From: Ruegeria conchae
GTDB taxonomy: Bacteria > Pseudomonadota > Alphaproteobacteria > Rhodobacterales > Rhodobacteraceae
Assembly (NCBI RefSeq): GCF_000192475.1
Contig: NZ_AEYW01000014.1
Span: 124,001 to 188,000 of the forward strand
Length of the DNA: 64,000 bases
Reading direction: 5' to 3'
In this document: positions 26,026 through 35,085 of the stretch, one piece after another
Layout: every line of letters starts with the position of its first letter
Position numbering within the stretch: position 1 is the stretch's first letter
Translations under genes and position numbers: made by a program
Notes under the pieces: generated by a model
What the model saw: only the letters and a program-made list of their open reading frames with translations
The model's database searches: none
Told to the model about the DNA's origin: nothing

Positions 26026-27012
26026 GTGCCGAAACTTTCCACGATCCAATGGGCCGGTTTGGCGTTTTTCCTACTGGCCATCTTCGTCGCGGTTCCCGGC
26101 TTTATCGCGGCGTCCGGGCGGTCTGACCTTTACTATACGCTGACCTCGGTTGCGCTGCTTTCGATTGCCAGTGCCGGTGTCTGGCTGACTTTCTATATCG
26201 GCCGCATCAATATCGGGCAAGGCGCTTTTGCCCTGATCGGAGCTTATGTCTCGGCCATTCTTGTGACGAAGGCTGGCATGTCCTTTTGGTTGTCTCTGCC
26301 GCTCGCGGGTCTGTTTGCGGCAGGGGTCGCCGTGTTGATTGGCTTACCGATCCTGCGGCTGCGGGGGGTGTACTTTGCGATGATCTCGCTGGTACTGACG
26401 CAGGTTGTCACCCTGACCGCGCTAGCCTTACCAATCACCAATGGGGCCAAGGGGATCACCTCGATCCCGCTGCCGGGTGGCGTGTCGATCCTGGGTCTTA
26501 CCCTGATCCCGGATTTCGCGACGCTCGAGAATCCACGGCTGGCCTTCTACTACTCGGCCTGTGTGCTGATGGTGCTGACCTTTGCCGCCATGTACCGGCT
26601 GGTGAATTCGCGCCTCGGCCACCTGTGCCGGTCGATGCAGCAGAACGAGGAACTGGCCAGCTCCATTGGCGTGAATATCTCATATATCCGCATCATCATC
26701 TTTGCTATTTCCTCCTTTCTGGGCGGCATTGGCGGAGCCATGTTCGGATCGATTGCACAATCGGTCTATCCGTCCAGCTTTCAGGTCGCTGACAGTGTGA
26801 ACTTCATGCTGAACTGCTTCCTCGGTGGTCTGGGCTATGTGTTTGGCCCGATGTTGGGCACACTGGTTCTGTATTTTGGATGGGATCTGTTGTTTGAGTT
26901 GGGGCGCTTCCAACTGCTGGCCTATTCCAGCCTGCTGATCATTCTGATGCTGTTCCTGCCGAACGGGCTGCTTAGCCTGCGGCTGCCGGGCAAGAAAGGA
27001 GATGACAAATGA
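26026..27012 (+). CDS. LivM-type ABC permease
   Basis: This 328-residue permease uses a GTG start. It has 8-10 predicted membrane helices and the LivM signature ITNGAKGITSIPLP, with the coupling helix in RSMQQNEELASSIGVNISYI. It forms the heterodimeric membrane channel with the LivH-like protein. Its stop overlaps the ATPase start by 4 bp (ATGA), indicating coupled translation. Confidence 0.87.
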   Translation: MPKLSTIQWAGLAFFLLAIFVAVPGFIAASGRSDLYYTLTSVALLSIASAGVWLTFYIGRINIGQGAFALIGAYVSAILVTKAGMSFWLSLPLAGLFAAGVAVLIGLPILRLRGVYFAMISLVLTQVVTLTALALPITNGAKGITSIPLPGGVSILGLTLIPDFATLENPRLAFYYSACVLMVLTFAAMYRLVNSRLGHLCRSMQQNEELASSIGVNISYIRIIIFAISSFLGGIGGAMFGSIAQSVYPSSFQVADSVNFMLNCFLGGLGYVFGPMLGTLVLYFGWDLLFELGRFQLLAYSSLLIILMLFLPNGLLSLRLPGKKGDDK

Positions 27013-27791
27013 GCCATCTTCTGGAAGTCCGCCACGTCACCAAAAAATTCGGCGGGTTGACCGCCAACAGCGATATCTCATTCAACGTCAATGAAAACGA
27101 GATCCTGTCGGTGATTGGACCGAACGGTGCTGGAAAGAGCACATTGTTCAAGATGATCTCGTCGTTTCTGCCGACGACCGCCGGAGAAGTGCTGTTCAAA
27201 GGTGAGAGGATTTCGAACCTGAAACCGCATGTGGTGGCGCGCAAGGGGGTGGTCCGTACCTTTCAGGAAACCACGATCTTCAAGTCAATGACCGTGCGCG
27301 AAAGCATCATCGTCGCTCAGCACCTGCGTGCGCGTGCCTCGCTGGCCGGGTATTTCTGGGGCACGAAAACGGCACATGAAGACGTCGACAGTTTTGGCCA
27401 GTATGCCGATGACCTGATCGAATTCCTCGGCATGACCGAGATCGCTAACGAGCAGGCCTCGAACCTGCCGCAGGGCAATCTGCGCGCGCTGGGGATCGCC
27501 ATCGGTCTGGCCACTGATCCCAAGGTCCTGCTGCTGGATGAGCCTTTTGCGGGTATGAACCACGACGAGACCATGAAAATGGTCAATCTGGTCCGCAAGG
27601 TGCGCGACGACCGGGGTGTCACAGTGCTGTTAGTGGAACATGACATGCCCGCAGTGATGAACATCTCGGACCGGATTGTTGTGCTGAATTTCGGCGAAAT
27701 GATCGCCGAAGGCACCCCAGCGGAAATCCAGAACAACGAAAAGGTCATCGAAGCCTATCTGGGCAGCGCCGATGACGAGATCGGGATCTGA
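27009..27791 (+). CDS. LivG-type ABC ATPase
   Basis: This 260-residue cytosolic ATPase has Walker A GPNGAGKST, Walker B VLLLDEPFAG and the H-loop His in LLVEHDMPAVM. The signature is unusual: LPQGNLRALGIA, where LivG proteins normally have L(S/A)xGxQR. The C-terminal LivG extension is present. With LivF it powers import. The degenerate signature may make one of the two composite ATP sites weaker. Confidence 0.88.
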   Translation: MSHLLEVRHVTKKFGGLTANSDISFNVNENEILSVIGPNGAGKSTLFKMISSFLPTTAGEVLFKGERISNLKPHVVARKGVVRTFQETTIFKSMTVRESIIVAQHLRARASLAGYFWGTKTAHEDVDSFGQYADDLIEFLGMTEIANEQASNLPQGNLRALGIAIGLATDPKVLLLDEPFAGMNHDETMKMVNLVRKVRDDRGVTVLLVEHDMPAVMNISDRIVVLNFGEMIAEGTPAEIQNNEKVIEAYLGSADDEIGI

Positions 27792-27794
27792 GCC

Positions 27795-28517
27795 ATGAGC
27801 AAGATGTTGGAATTCAAGGATGTCGAGCTTTACTACGATCACGTCTATGCGCTGAAGGGCGTGTCGATTGATCTTGAGCAAGGTGAAACCGTCGCCCTTA
27901 TCGGTGCCAATGGTGCGGGCAAAAGCTCCATCCTGCGGGCGATCACTGGGCTGGCGAAGATCAAGTCCGGTTCGGTTGCGTTCGAGGGCGAAGATATCGC
28001 AGGAACCAACCCGGCTGAGATAGTCTCGAAAGGCATTGCGATGGTGCCAGAGGGGCGGCGGGTCTTTCCTTATATGACGGTCAAAGACAACCTGCTGATG
28101 GGTGCATTCACCCGTTCAAATAAAGCGGATGTGCACCGCACCTTGGATTCCGTTCTGGAACGGTTTCCGCGTCTGAGAGAACGCTATAGCCAGTCCGCTG
28201 GTACACTCTCGGGCGGCGAACAGCAGATGATGGTGATTGGGCGCGCCTTGATGGCGAAACCTCGACTACTGCTGCTGGATGAACCTTCGCTGGGCATCGC
28301 GCCCAAGTTGGTTCAAGACATTGCCCGCTCAATAGTGGCGATCAACCGGGACGAAGGAGTGTCGGTGCTGCTAGTCGAGCAGAACTCGCGCATGGCGCTG
28401 TCGATCTCACACCGCGCCTATGCGCTAACGACAGGAAATGTGGTCATTTCAGGAAACTCCAAGGAACTTTTGACCGATCCGCGGATAAAAGCTGCCTACC
28501 TGGGCGGAGAAGTGTGA
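27795..28517 (+). CDS. LivF-type ABC ATPase
   Basis: This 240-residue ATPase has Walker A GANGAGKSS, signature LSGGEQQMM, Walker B LLLLDEPSLG and the LivF-type VEQN in place of the H-loop His. The missing His is normal for LivF. It starts 3 nt after the LivG-like stop. Together these features predict one consensus ATP site (LivG Walker and His with LivF LSGGE) and one degenerate site. Confidence 0.88.
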   Translation: MSKMLEFKDVELYYDHVYALKGVSIDLEQGETVALIGANGAGKSSILRAITGLAKIKSGSVAFEGEDIAGTNPAEIVSKGIAMVPEGRRVFPYMTVKDNLLMGAFTRSNKADVHRTLDSVLERFPRLRERYSQSAGTLSGGEQQMMVIGRALMAKPRLLLLDEPSLGIAPKLVQDIARSIVAINRDEGVSVLLVEQNSRMALSISHRAYALTTGNVVISGNSKELLTDPRIKAAYLGGEV

Positions 28518-28524
28518 GGATGTT

Positions 28525-29202
28525 GTGAAACTTCTAGTCGTCAATCCCAACACTACCAGTTCCATGACGCGAAAGATAAAAGAGGCAGCGCGGGCGGCTG
28601 CGCATCCTGAAACCATGATTATCGCTGCCACGTCCCAAAACGGTCCCGCCAGCATACAGGGCTATCTGGATGTCTCTACCTGCGTTCCCGGACTGCTGGA
28701 GGTTGTGAACGCGCATCCGGACGCAGATGCAATTGTTGTGGCCTGTTTCGACGATACTGGGGTCGACGCCGTGCGCTGCGTCACTTCGGCGCCAGTCATC
28801 GGTGTTGGGGAAGCGGCCTACCATGCGGCATCCATGATCAGTCCAAAGTTCAGTGTCATCACCACATTGTCCCGGTCTTTAGCAGGGCTGGAGGCCAACT
28901 TGTTGCGATACGGTCTGGATCGTCGCTGCGTTCGAGTTCGGGCATCGGATGTTCCGGTTCTGAAGCTCGAGGAAAACGATCCGGCGACAATCGACAAGAT
29001 ACGGGTCGAAATTCGCGCTGCCATCGAGGAAGATCGGGCTGAGGCCATTGTGTTGGGCTGCGCGGGGATGACCGACCTCATGTCGCATCTTTCGGAAGAA
29101 TTCAATCTGCCCGTTGTCGATGGAGTGGCCTGTGCCGTTACCTTTGCCGAAGCCTTGGTCAAAGCCAAGCTCACGACTTCGAAACTTTGTTCCTATTCCT
29201 GA
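28525..29202 (+). CDS. Asp/Glu/hydantoin racemase family protein
   Basis: This 225-residue protein starts KLLVVNPNTTSSMTRKI, the typical hydantoin-racemase opening. It has the two catalytic Cys residues of cofactor-independent racemases: Cys74 in VVACFDDTG and Cys179 in VLGCAGMTD. A GTG start with GAGGA upstream follows the LivF-like gene by 7 nt, so it belongs to the transporter operon. It would racemise a 5-substituted hydantoin or an acidic amino acid; no hydantoinase or carbamoylase is present in the window. Confidence 0.82.
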   Translation: MKLLVVNPNTTSSMTRKIKEAARAAAHPETMIIAATSQNGPASIQGYLDVSTCVPGLLEVVNAHPDADAIVVACFDDTGVDAVRCVTSAPVIGVGEAAYHAASMISPKFSVITTLSRSLAGLEANLLRYGLDRRCVRVRASDVPVLKLEENDPATIDKIRVEIRAAIEEDRAEAIVLGCAGMTDLMSHLSEEFNLPVVDGVACAVTFAEALVKAKLTTSKLCSYS

Positions 29203-29739
29203 TCCGATTAACCACCTTTCCTGCGGTTCATAGGGTTGTGTTGCAAATTTTTGGAACGATCAGAGTACCAGTCGTTCGCTGCGGGTGCGAACGGCATTGT
29301 TAACCATCGCGAAAGCGGACATACGTACATCGACTACCACTAGGTAAAATTTACGACTCTCGAAGTATCGGCCGCTACGACCTATTCAATTAACTGGCTT
29401 GTCAGTTGGTAATTGTTTTTGTCAGGCGTTCACCCCATCAAAATGTTCTTTGGAAACCTTCAAACCCGTTGTGTTCATAGAGCCGATGATGCGGCCATGC
29501 CGACCAAAAAGCTCTCTACTTCTGAGCGAGCCACTTCGGGTTCTTCCGACCTTATCGCATCTGCGATCTTTGAAAGACGGTCATGAAAATGCTTGCGTAC
29601 AAGATTTGCAACGGGCGCCTGATTTGTGCCGCCGTCAAACTTGTTAGCGCGGCGCGCAGAGACAATCTGGTCGAAAGTCCAACACAGAAATCCGTTGCCA
29701 GCTTCGACGTAGTAGAGCTTTGCGAAACCATAGATTAAC
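29203..29739. other. Debris region between racemase and dehydrogenase remnant
   Basis: About 540 bases hold no intact gene. GGGTTGTGTTGCAA at 29233-29246 is shared exactly with 13424-13437 and may be an IS-end scar. AAGCGGACATACG near 29313 belongs to a dispersed motif. The minus strand at about 29640-29475 reads VRKHFHDRLSKIADAIRSEE then ARSEVESFL, possibly the C-terminus of an FCD/GntR-type regulator, too weak to call. Confidence 0.35.
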
Positions 29740-30213
29740 GATCCAGACCTCGGGCCGCTGATAAACGCGGCAGCAGTCGCTAAGCAGATCGAACAGGTTG
29801 AAGACGCAGTCGCGCATGGCGCAAACTGTTTACTCGGAGGGCAGATATCGGACAAAGGCTCTCTGTTCTTTGAGGCCACTGTCCTCAGCGATGTGCCGAC
29901 AAGCGCAAAGATCTTTCACGAAGAGACGTTTGGCCCTGTGGCAGCGATTGCGCCCTTCGATACTGAGGACGAGGCCGTTGAGATCGCAAATGCGACGGAA
30001 TACTGGCTGGTCGCGTATGTCCACACTCAGGACCCACGCCGCATTTATCGAACCAGCCGGGCCTTGCAATTCGGCATGGTCGCCGTGAGCCGGACAAAAA
30101 TTACCGGCGCGCCGATCCCTTTCGGCGGCGTCAAACAGTCTGGGCTTGGGCGCGAAGACGCAAGACAAGGGCTCGAGGCGTTCACAGAAAGCAAATATAT
30201 CTGCCGCGACTGA
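29740..30213 (+). pseudogene. C-terminal fragment of succinate-semialdehyde-type dehydrogenase
   Basis: The frame reads DPDLGPLINAAAVAKQIEQV and runs to a normal ALDH end (PIPFGGVKQSGLGREDARQG, then FTESKYI). This is the last ~158 residues of a ~480-residue aldehyde dehydrogenase of the GabD type; HEETFGPVAAIAPFD and GGVKQSGLGRE are ALDH landmarks. The NAD-binding domain, catalytic Glu and catalytic Cys are all missing, so it cannot be active. It sits 26 bp before a broken aminotransferase, as in gab-type operons. Confidence 0.8.
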
Positions 30214-30239
30214 GCGTGACAAAGGCGAGGAACAAAACA

Positions 30240-31577
30240 ATGCTGACAAATGATCAACTGGCCGCATGGGATCGCGAAAATTTCTTCCACCATTCAACGC
30301 ATCTGGCCAACCATGCACATGGCGAGACGCCGTCTCGTGTCATCACAGGCGGAAAAGGCGTGTATATCGAAGACCGGGATGGCAAACGACTACTTGACGC
30401 GTTTGCCGGGCTATATTGCGTCAATGTTAGCTATGGGTGTCAGGAAATCGCTGATGCGATTGCCGAGCAAGCCAAGGAACTGGCCTACTATCACGCTTGC
30501 CAAGATGATCCTGGATCGCGCGCCGGATCATATGTCCAAGGTATATTTCGGACTGGGCGGGTTCGACGCGAATGAGACCAACATCAAGCTCGTCTGGTAC
30601 TACAACAACATCCTCGGCCGCCCTGAAAGGAAGAAGATCATCAGCCGGTGGCGGGGTTATCACGGATCAGGCCTAATGACCGGATCACTCACCGGGTTAG
30701 AACTCTTCCACAAGAAATTCGACCTGCCGCTTGCTCAGGTTATTCACACCGAAGCACCATAATACCTGCACCGACACGAGGCCGGCATGAGCGAACAGGA
30801 ATTTTCCGGCTGGTGCGCCGCGCGTCTCGAAGACCTGATCCTCGCCGAAGGGCCCGACACGATTGCTGCGTTCATAGGCGAATCCATCCTTAGAACCGGC
30901 GGGATCGTCCCGCCGCCTGATGGGTATTGGGCAGCCATTCAGGAGGTTTTGAACAAATACGATATTCTGCTGATCGCGGACGAGGTGGTCACCGGCTTCG
31001 GGCGGCTCGGCAGCATGTTCGGCTCGACGCATTATGGATTGCAGCCGGACATCATCACAATCGCCAAAGGCCTGACTTCGGCCTATGCGCCGTTATCCGG
31101 TTCGATCGTGTCCGAAAAGATGTGGTCTGTTCTGGAACAGGGGACAGATGAAACGGCCCCATCGGTCATGGATCGACATACTCCGCCCATCCCATCGGGG
31201 CCGCCGCCGGTATTGCCAATCTGCAGCTGATCGACACGCTGGATCTCGTAAGTAACGCAGGTACCACCGGCGCCTATCTGAATGCCGAGATGCAAAAAGC
31301 ATTAGGTAACCATCCAAACGTCGTTGAAATTCGCGGCTTGGGTATGCTCTGCGCTGTCGAATTTGCGCGTGATCCTGCATCGCAGGCATTATTCGAGCCC
31401 AGCAAAGGCATCGGTGCAAAGGTCGCCGGAGCGCTCTTGGGGGAAGGCATCATCGCAAGAACCATGCCGCAAGGCGACATACTGGGCTTCGCCCCTCCAC
31501 TATGCCTCACGCGCAACGAGGCCGACCGGATCGTCGAGGCAACACGCCGAGCCGTTGCGTCCACCCACTTTGCATAG
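30240..31577 (+). pseudogene. Class III aminotransferase, multiply disrupted
   Basis: The pieces together cover a ~450-residue omega-amino-acid aminotransferase. The start is MLTNDQLAAWDRENFFHHS. A deletion/frameshift near 30500 removes about 12 residues after AYYHA. A TAA at 30760-30762 falls in the EAPYY region. A further frameshift lies near 31150-31170 (GPIGHGSTYSAHP resumes in another frame). The end is a normal RNEADRIVEATRRAV. The PLP-Lys region (ITIAKGLTSAYAP) is still encoded. At least three lesions make this a clear pseudogene, probably once paired with the dehydrogenase upstream. Confidence 0.85.
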
Positions 31578-32048
31578 GCCCATCGTTTCGTTGCCACCGT
31601 AGAGTCACAATTCGAACGTGCTGGGGCGTTAGGGATAATTGAAGCTCGACGCCTCGGCAGCGATTGTGGGTTCCTTTGAACCTCAATTGCTACCGTCGAC
31701 GCGTTTGAAAGGATGCACGCCCGATAGCCTTTTGTGCTGACATTGCTCTGCTCTCTTCAACTGTCGTTCTGAACTCAGGTCCCATAAAGCGGTCGTTTGA
31801 ACAATGGCCGGTCTGTCCCGCGTTTCCGACTTCCGTCTTTTATCAACTCATGCAACTGAAGCGAATGGTGGCTTTGGCGGGCTGCACCGCAGCGGAGTAG
31901 GCCTTTGGCCAGTAGCAGCTGGGCCGTCCTCGTGATCAGTTATTGGCGGGGCAGCGGGCTTTGCTGCAATGGCACAGAGGTCGGTAGCGAGCCCAGAAGT
32001 AACTGATGCTGCGGTCTGCAGGAAGGTCCGATTTCTAAACCATTAAGG
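31578..32048. other. Intergenic, nothing recognised
   Basis: About 470 bases lie between the aminotransferase remnant and the convergent dehalogenase. No coding frame with protein-like composition, RNA gene or IS end could be supported. Confidence 0.35.
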
Positions 32049-32984
32049 CTATATGGGATGCCCTACATCTTCCCATGCAGACAAGCACGCGCGAGCAACT
32101 TGTTCGCCGTTGGTCTCCTGAACGAAGTGTCCTGCGTCTGGCAACATCAGAGGTGGGCGAACTACGCCCAATATTTCGTGCATGCGTTTCATCAGCCTCG
32201 GCGGGATCAGAACATCTGCTTCTCCTATCGCCATGAAGCTGTCGCCAGACCAGTCAGTTTTCCACCATGCCGCTGCACGTCGTGACACATCAACGCCCTC
32301 CATGTCGGGTTCGGTCATCACCAGCGACGGGAACTTCCGTACGCCGCCCCGATAACGCGCGTCCGGGAACGGGGCGGCGTAAGCGGCCGCAACTTCATCA
32401 CTCATGCCGGGCACGTATTTTTGAAACAATGCGGCCACGTCATAGTCCGGGTGGGTTCGGTGGAAATCCCTCCATGCATCGAACCCTTCGCTGCTACCGC
32501 CACCCAAGCCAAGAACCGTGTTCATAACCAATAGCCGATTGAAGCGATCAGGCATGTCTGGTGGAATTGTAAGACCAAGAAGCCCACCCCAATCCTGTAC
32601 AACGAGTGTAATTCCTTTGAGATCGAGCGTTTCAATCAACTCGATCAAGCTCTGTCTGTGAAATGTGAAAGTGTAGCAATTATCTTGGATAGGTTTGTCA
32701 GACCGGCCGAAACCGAACAGATCAGGAACGACAACTCGGGCGCTAGTCTCGAGAAAGACCGGAATCATATGCCGATACAAAAAACCCCATGAAGGCTGCC
32801 CATGAAGGCACAAGAACACCCGCTCTGCATCCTGCGGACCTTCGTCTATTCTTGCCATCCGCAGGCCTTCATACCCGGCCAACTGATCTTCGTACTGAGG
32901 ACGCCAGACGAAATCAGGCAGGTTTAGAAAACGGTCGTCTGGCGTACGTACAGCGTCAATAGGTGACAATCCTGTTCCCTGCAT
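32049..32984 (-). CDS. Haloalkane dehalogenase (HLD-I type)
   Basis: This 311-residue alpha/beta hydrolase has the HLD-I signature. Nucleophile Asp131 and halide-binding Trp132 lie in VVQDWGGLLGL. The second halide Trp (W171) lies in EGFDAWRDF, at the place of DhlA Trp175. The acid Asp257 is in GEADVLIPP and His286 in DAGHFVQE. The cap segment YAAPFPDARYRGGVRKFP closely resembles DhlA. The HGEPTW motif reads HGQPSW, with Gln63 at the DhlA Glu56 position. There is no signal peptide, so it is cytosolic. It hydrolyses C-halogen bonds to alcohols; the substrate range cannot be read. It is divergent from dctB. Confidence 0.85.
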   Translation of the reverse strand: MQGTGLSPIDAVRTPDDRFLNLPDFVWRPQYEDQLAGYEGLRMARIDEGPQDAERVFLCLHGQPSWGFLYRHMIPVFLETSARVVVPDLFGFGRSDKPIQDNCYTFTFHRQSLIELIETLDLKGITLVVQDWGGLLGLTIPPDMPDRFNRLLVMNTVLGLGGGSSEGFDAWRDFHRTHPDYDVAALFQKYVPGMSDEVAAAYAAPFPDARYRGGVRKFPSLVMTEPDMEGVDVSRRAAAWWKTDWSGDSFMAIGEADVLIPPRLMKRMHEILGVVRPPLMLPDAGHFVQETNGEQVARACLSAWEDVGHPI

Positions 32985-33354
32985 TTCTGTTTCTGTTGGC
33001 TAAAATTGCATCTTTCAGAGTTTTCCCACAAGCGGACATTCGCAATTCACAACTGAATGGCAACTTCGTCCGCATCCTGTGAACTCGCAGACGTCGAGAT
33101 TTTGCATTTGCAGCGAATGTCAGAAAAGCGGGCTGCGTCCGCAGAATTGCGATACTGTGCTAGATGTCTCCTTTGGGCCGAATCTGCTTGCGGAATGCAA
33201 ATAGTTGTTTCGGCATGTTCGTTCATTGCTTCGCGTTCTCAAATTACTCGGTCATTCTTGTTCGGCCAAAACATCCAAATGTCAGTTTAGAACTCTTGGG
33301 ATGGACGGCTAATACCTACTGTGATCCTATGCCGTCGCAGTTCATGGGCATTCA
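32985..33354. other. Divergent intergenic region with GCGGACAT-type motifs
   Basis: This 370-bp region separates the dehalogenase from dctB and must hold both promoters. AGCGGACATTCGC at 33031-33043 is one of several dispersed copies of this motif in the window, and a degenerate inverted copy (CAGCGAATGTCAG) lies near 33112. No clear -35/-10 could be fixed. Confidence 0.4.
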
Positions 33355-35085
33355 ATGCGATCAGCTTCGTATATTGTAGGTATTTTGATAGCCATTGCCG
33401 CCAGCATTGGCCTTTATTTGGTTTCTTACCAGTACTTCGTTTCGGAGGAGCTTTCGAAAGCTCAGGGCCGGCTCTCTCTTTACCAAAGCTCGGTGAACAG
33501 CGAACTCGAGCGATTTTCCCACCTCACATATGTGCTGTCACAGGATTCCTTTGTAATTGGAACAGCCGAAGGGGATGGCACCGGAACTTTAAACCGACGC
33601 CTCGAGGATTTTGCGGCGCAGGCGGGGCTGGATGCGATCTACCTGATGGACGAAGACGGGATCACGATTTCCTCATCGAATTATCGCGACACTGGGAGCT
33701 TTGTTGGCCAGAACTACGCTTTCCGCCCGTATTTCCAAACTGCCATTTCTGGAAAACAGGGCCGCTTCTATGCCATCGGGGCAACGACTGGTCTGCCAGG
33801 CTACTTCATCGCCAACGCAGTGCTTGACGACGAGGGAGCTTCAACTGGCGTCATAGCGATTAAGATCGATTTCTCTAATCTTCAGGATAGTTGGAAAAAC
33901 TCGGGTGAACAGGTTCTTTTGGCCAATGAAGACGGCGTCGTTCTGCTTTCTTCGAACTCGGATTGGCGATATCGCGCGTTGACGCCATTGTCAGAACCTC
34001 AGCAAGAGCGGATTCGGGATGCCAGGCAGTTTCCGGGGCAAGACTTAGATGCGTTGGATTGGGTTGAGTTGCCGGGAGATCAGGCCAGAATTGCTGGGAC
34101 GAAGCGCCTGCACCTTGCAGCAACGGATTTGCCCGATGGCTGGTCGCTTCATTATTTTGCAAGTGACGATCAGGCCGTAGCACGTAGTTGGCTTGTAACC
34201 GCAATCTTTGTCCTTTTGGCGGGGCTCGCATTTATCTTTTTCCAAATACAACGCGCGAGGCGCGTAAGCGCGGCCTTGGAGCGGTCCGAAGAAGAAGAAG
34301 CAAAGCTGCGGGAGGCAAATGAAAGGCTCGCTATCGAAATCGACGACCGCAAGACAGCCGAGCGGAGCCTCAAACGCACACAAAGCGAGTTGGAACGCGC
34401 AAGCCGATTGGCGGCTCTGGGGCAATTATCCGCGTCGGTCACGCATGAACTGGGCCAGCCGATCGCAGCGATGCGCAATCACCTGGTGGCAGATGAGATC
34501 TCATCTTCCGGTGAGTCCAAGCTACCGCAAAAAATTGGAAGCCTCGTGGACAGGATGGAAGGGATCACGCGCCAATTACGGTTTTTTGCACGGTCAGAGA
34601 GTGAAGCGTTCGACGACGTAGACTTATGCACTTCGGTTGACGCCGCGTTGGCTTTGGTTGCGCCAAACATCGAGCAGGGCAAGGTGAAAATCTCAATTGA
34701 TGCGTCGACTGGTCCGGCCATTATCCGGGGCAGTGCTCTGCGGATCGAACAGGTCATCACTAATCTTTTGCGTAATGCCATAGATGCTACGGATGAAGCG
34801 GATGGGCCTGAAATCCATATCGCTGTCATGGCTTCTGATGATGAGGTCGTGTTGGAAATTCAAGACAACGGTCACGGATTGGGCGAAGCAACGCTGGTTG
34901 AGTTGCAAGAGCCATTTGTAACCACAAGAGAGAGCGGGAGAGGCATGGGCTTGGGACTGGCTATCTCCACCAGCATTGTCAAAGATCACGACGGCACAAT
35001 GACGGCCCGAAATCGTAACGACGGCGGAACAATTTTTCGTGTCACCTTCCCGATTGCCCCAATTACGGAAGAAACGGACGAATGA
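33355..35085 (+). CDS. dctB: DctB-like sensor histidine kinase
   Basis: This 576-residue sensor has an N-terminal transmembrane helix (VGILIAIAASIGLYLV) and a periplasmic double-PAS/Cache domain at ~30-280 (DAIYLMDEDGITISSSNYRD, NYAFRPYFQTAISGKQGRFY). A second helix (WLVTAIFVLLAGLAFIFF) and a coiled coil follow. The kinase core has the H-box ASVTHELGQPIAAMRNH, N-box NLLRNAID, and G-boxes DNGHGLG and GRGMGLGLAIS. RYYRPYF-type Cache motifs are typical of DctB, which senses C4-dicarboxylates. It overlaps dctD by 4 bp and is followed by dctPQM, which it presumably controls. Confidence 0.88.
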   Translation: MRSASYIVGILIAIAASIGLYLVSYQYFVSEELSKAQGRLSLYQSSVNSELERFSHLTYVLSQDSFVIGTAEGDGTGTLNRRLEDFAAQAGLDAIYLMDEDGITISSSNYRDTGSFVGQNYAFRPYFQTAISGKQGRFYAIGATTGLPGYFIANAVLDDEGASTGVIAIKIDFSNLQDSWKNSGEQVLLANEDGVVLLSSNSDWRYRALTPLSEPQQERIRDARQFPGQDLDALDWVELPGDQARIAGTKRLHLAATDLPDGWSLHYFASDDQAVARSWLVTAIFVLLAGLAFIFFQIQRARRVSAALERSEEEEAKLREANERLAIEIDDRKTAERSLKRTQSELERASRLAALGQLSASVTHELGQPIAAMRNHLVADEISSSGESKLPQKIGSLVDRMEGITRQLRFFARSESEAFDDVDLCTSVDAALALVAPNIEQGKVKISIDASTGPAIIRGSALRIEQVITNLLRNAIDATDEADGPEIHIAVMASDDEVVLEIQDNGHGLGEATLVELQEPFVTTRESGRGMGLGLAISTSIVKDHDGTMTARNRNDGGTIFRVTFPIAPITEETDE

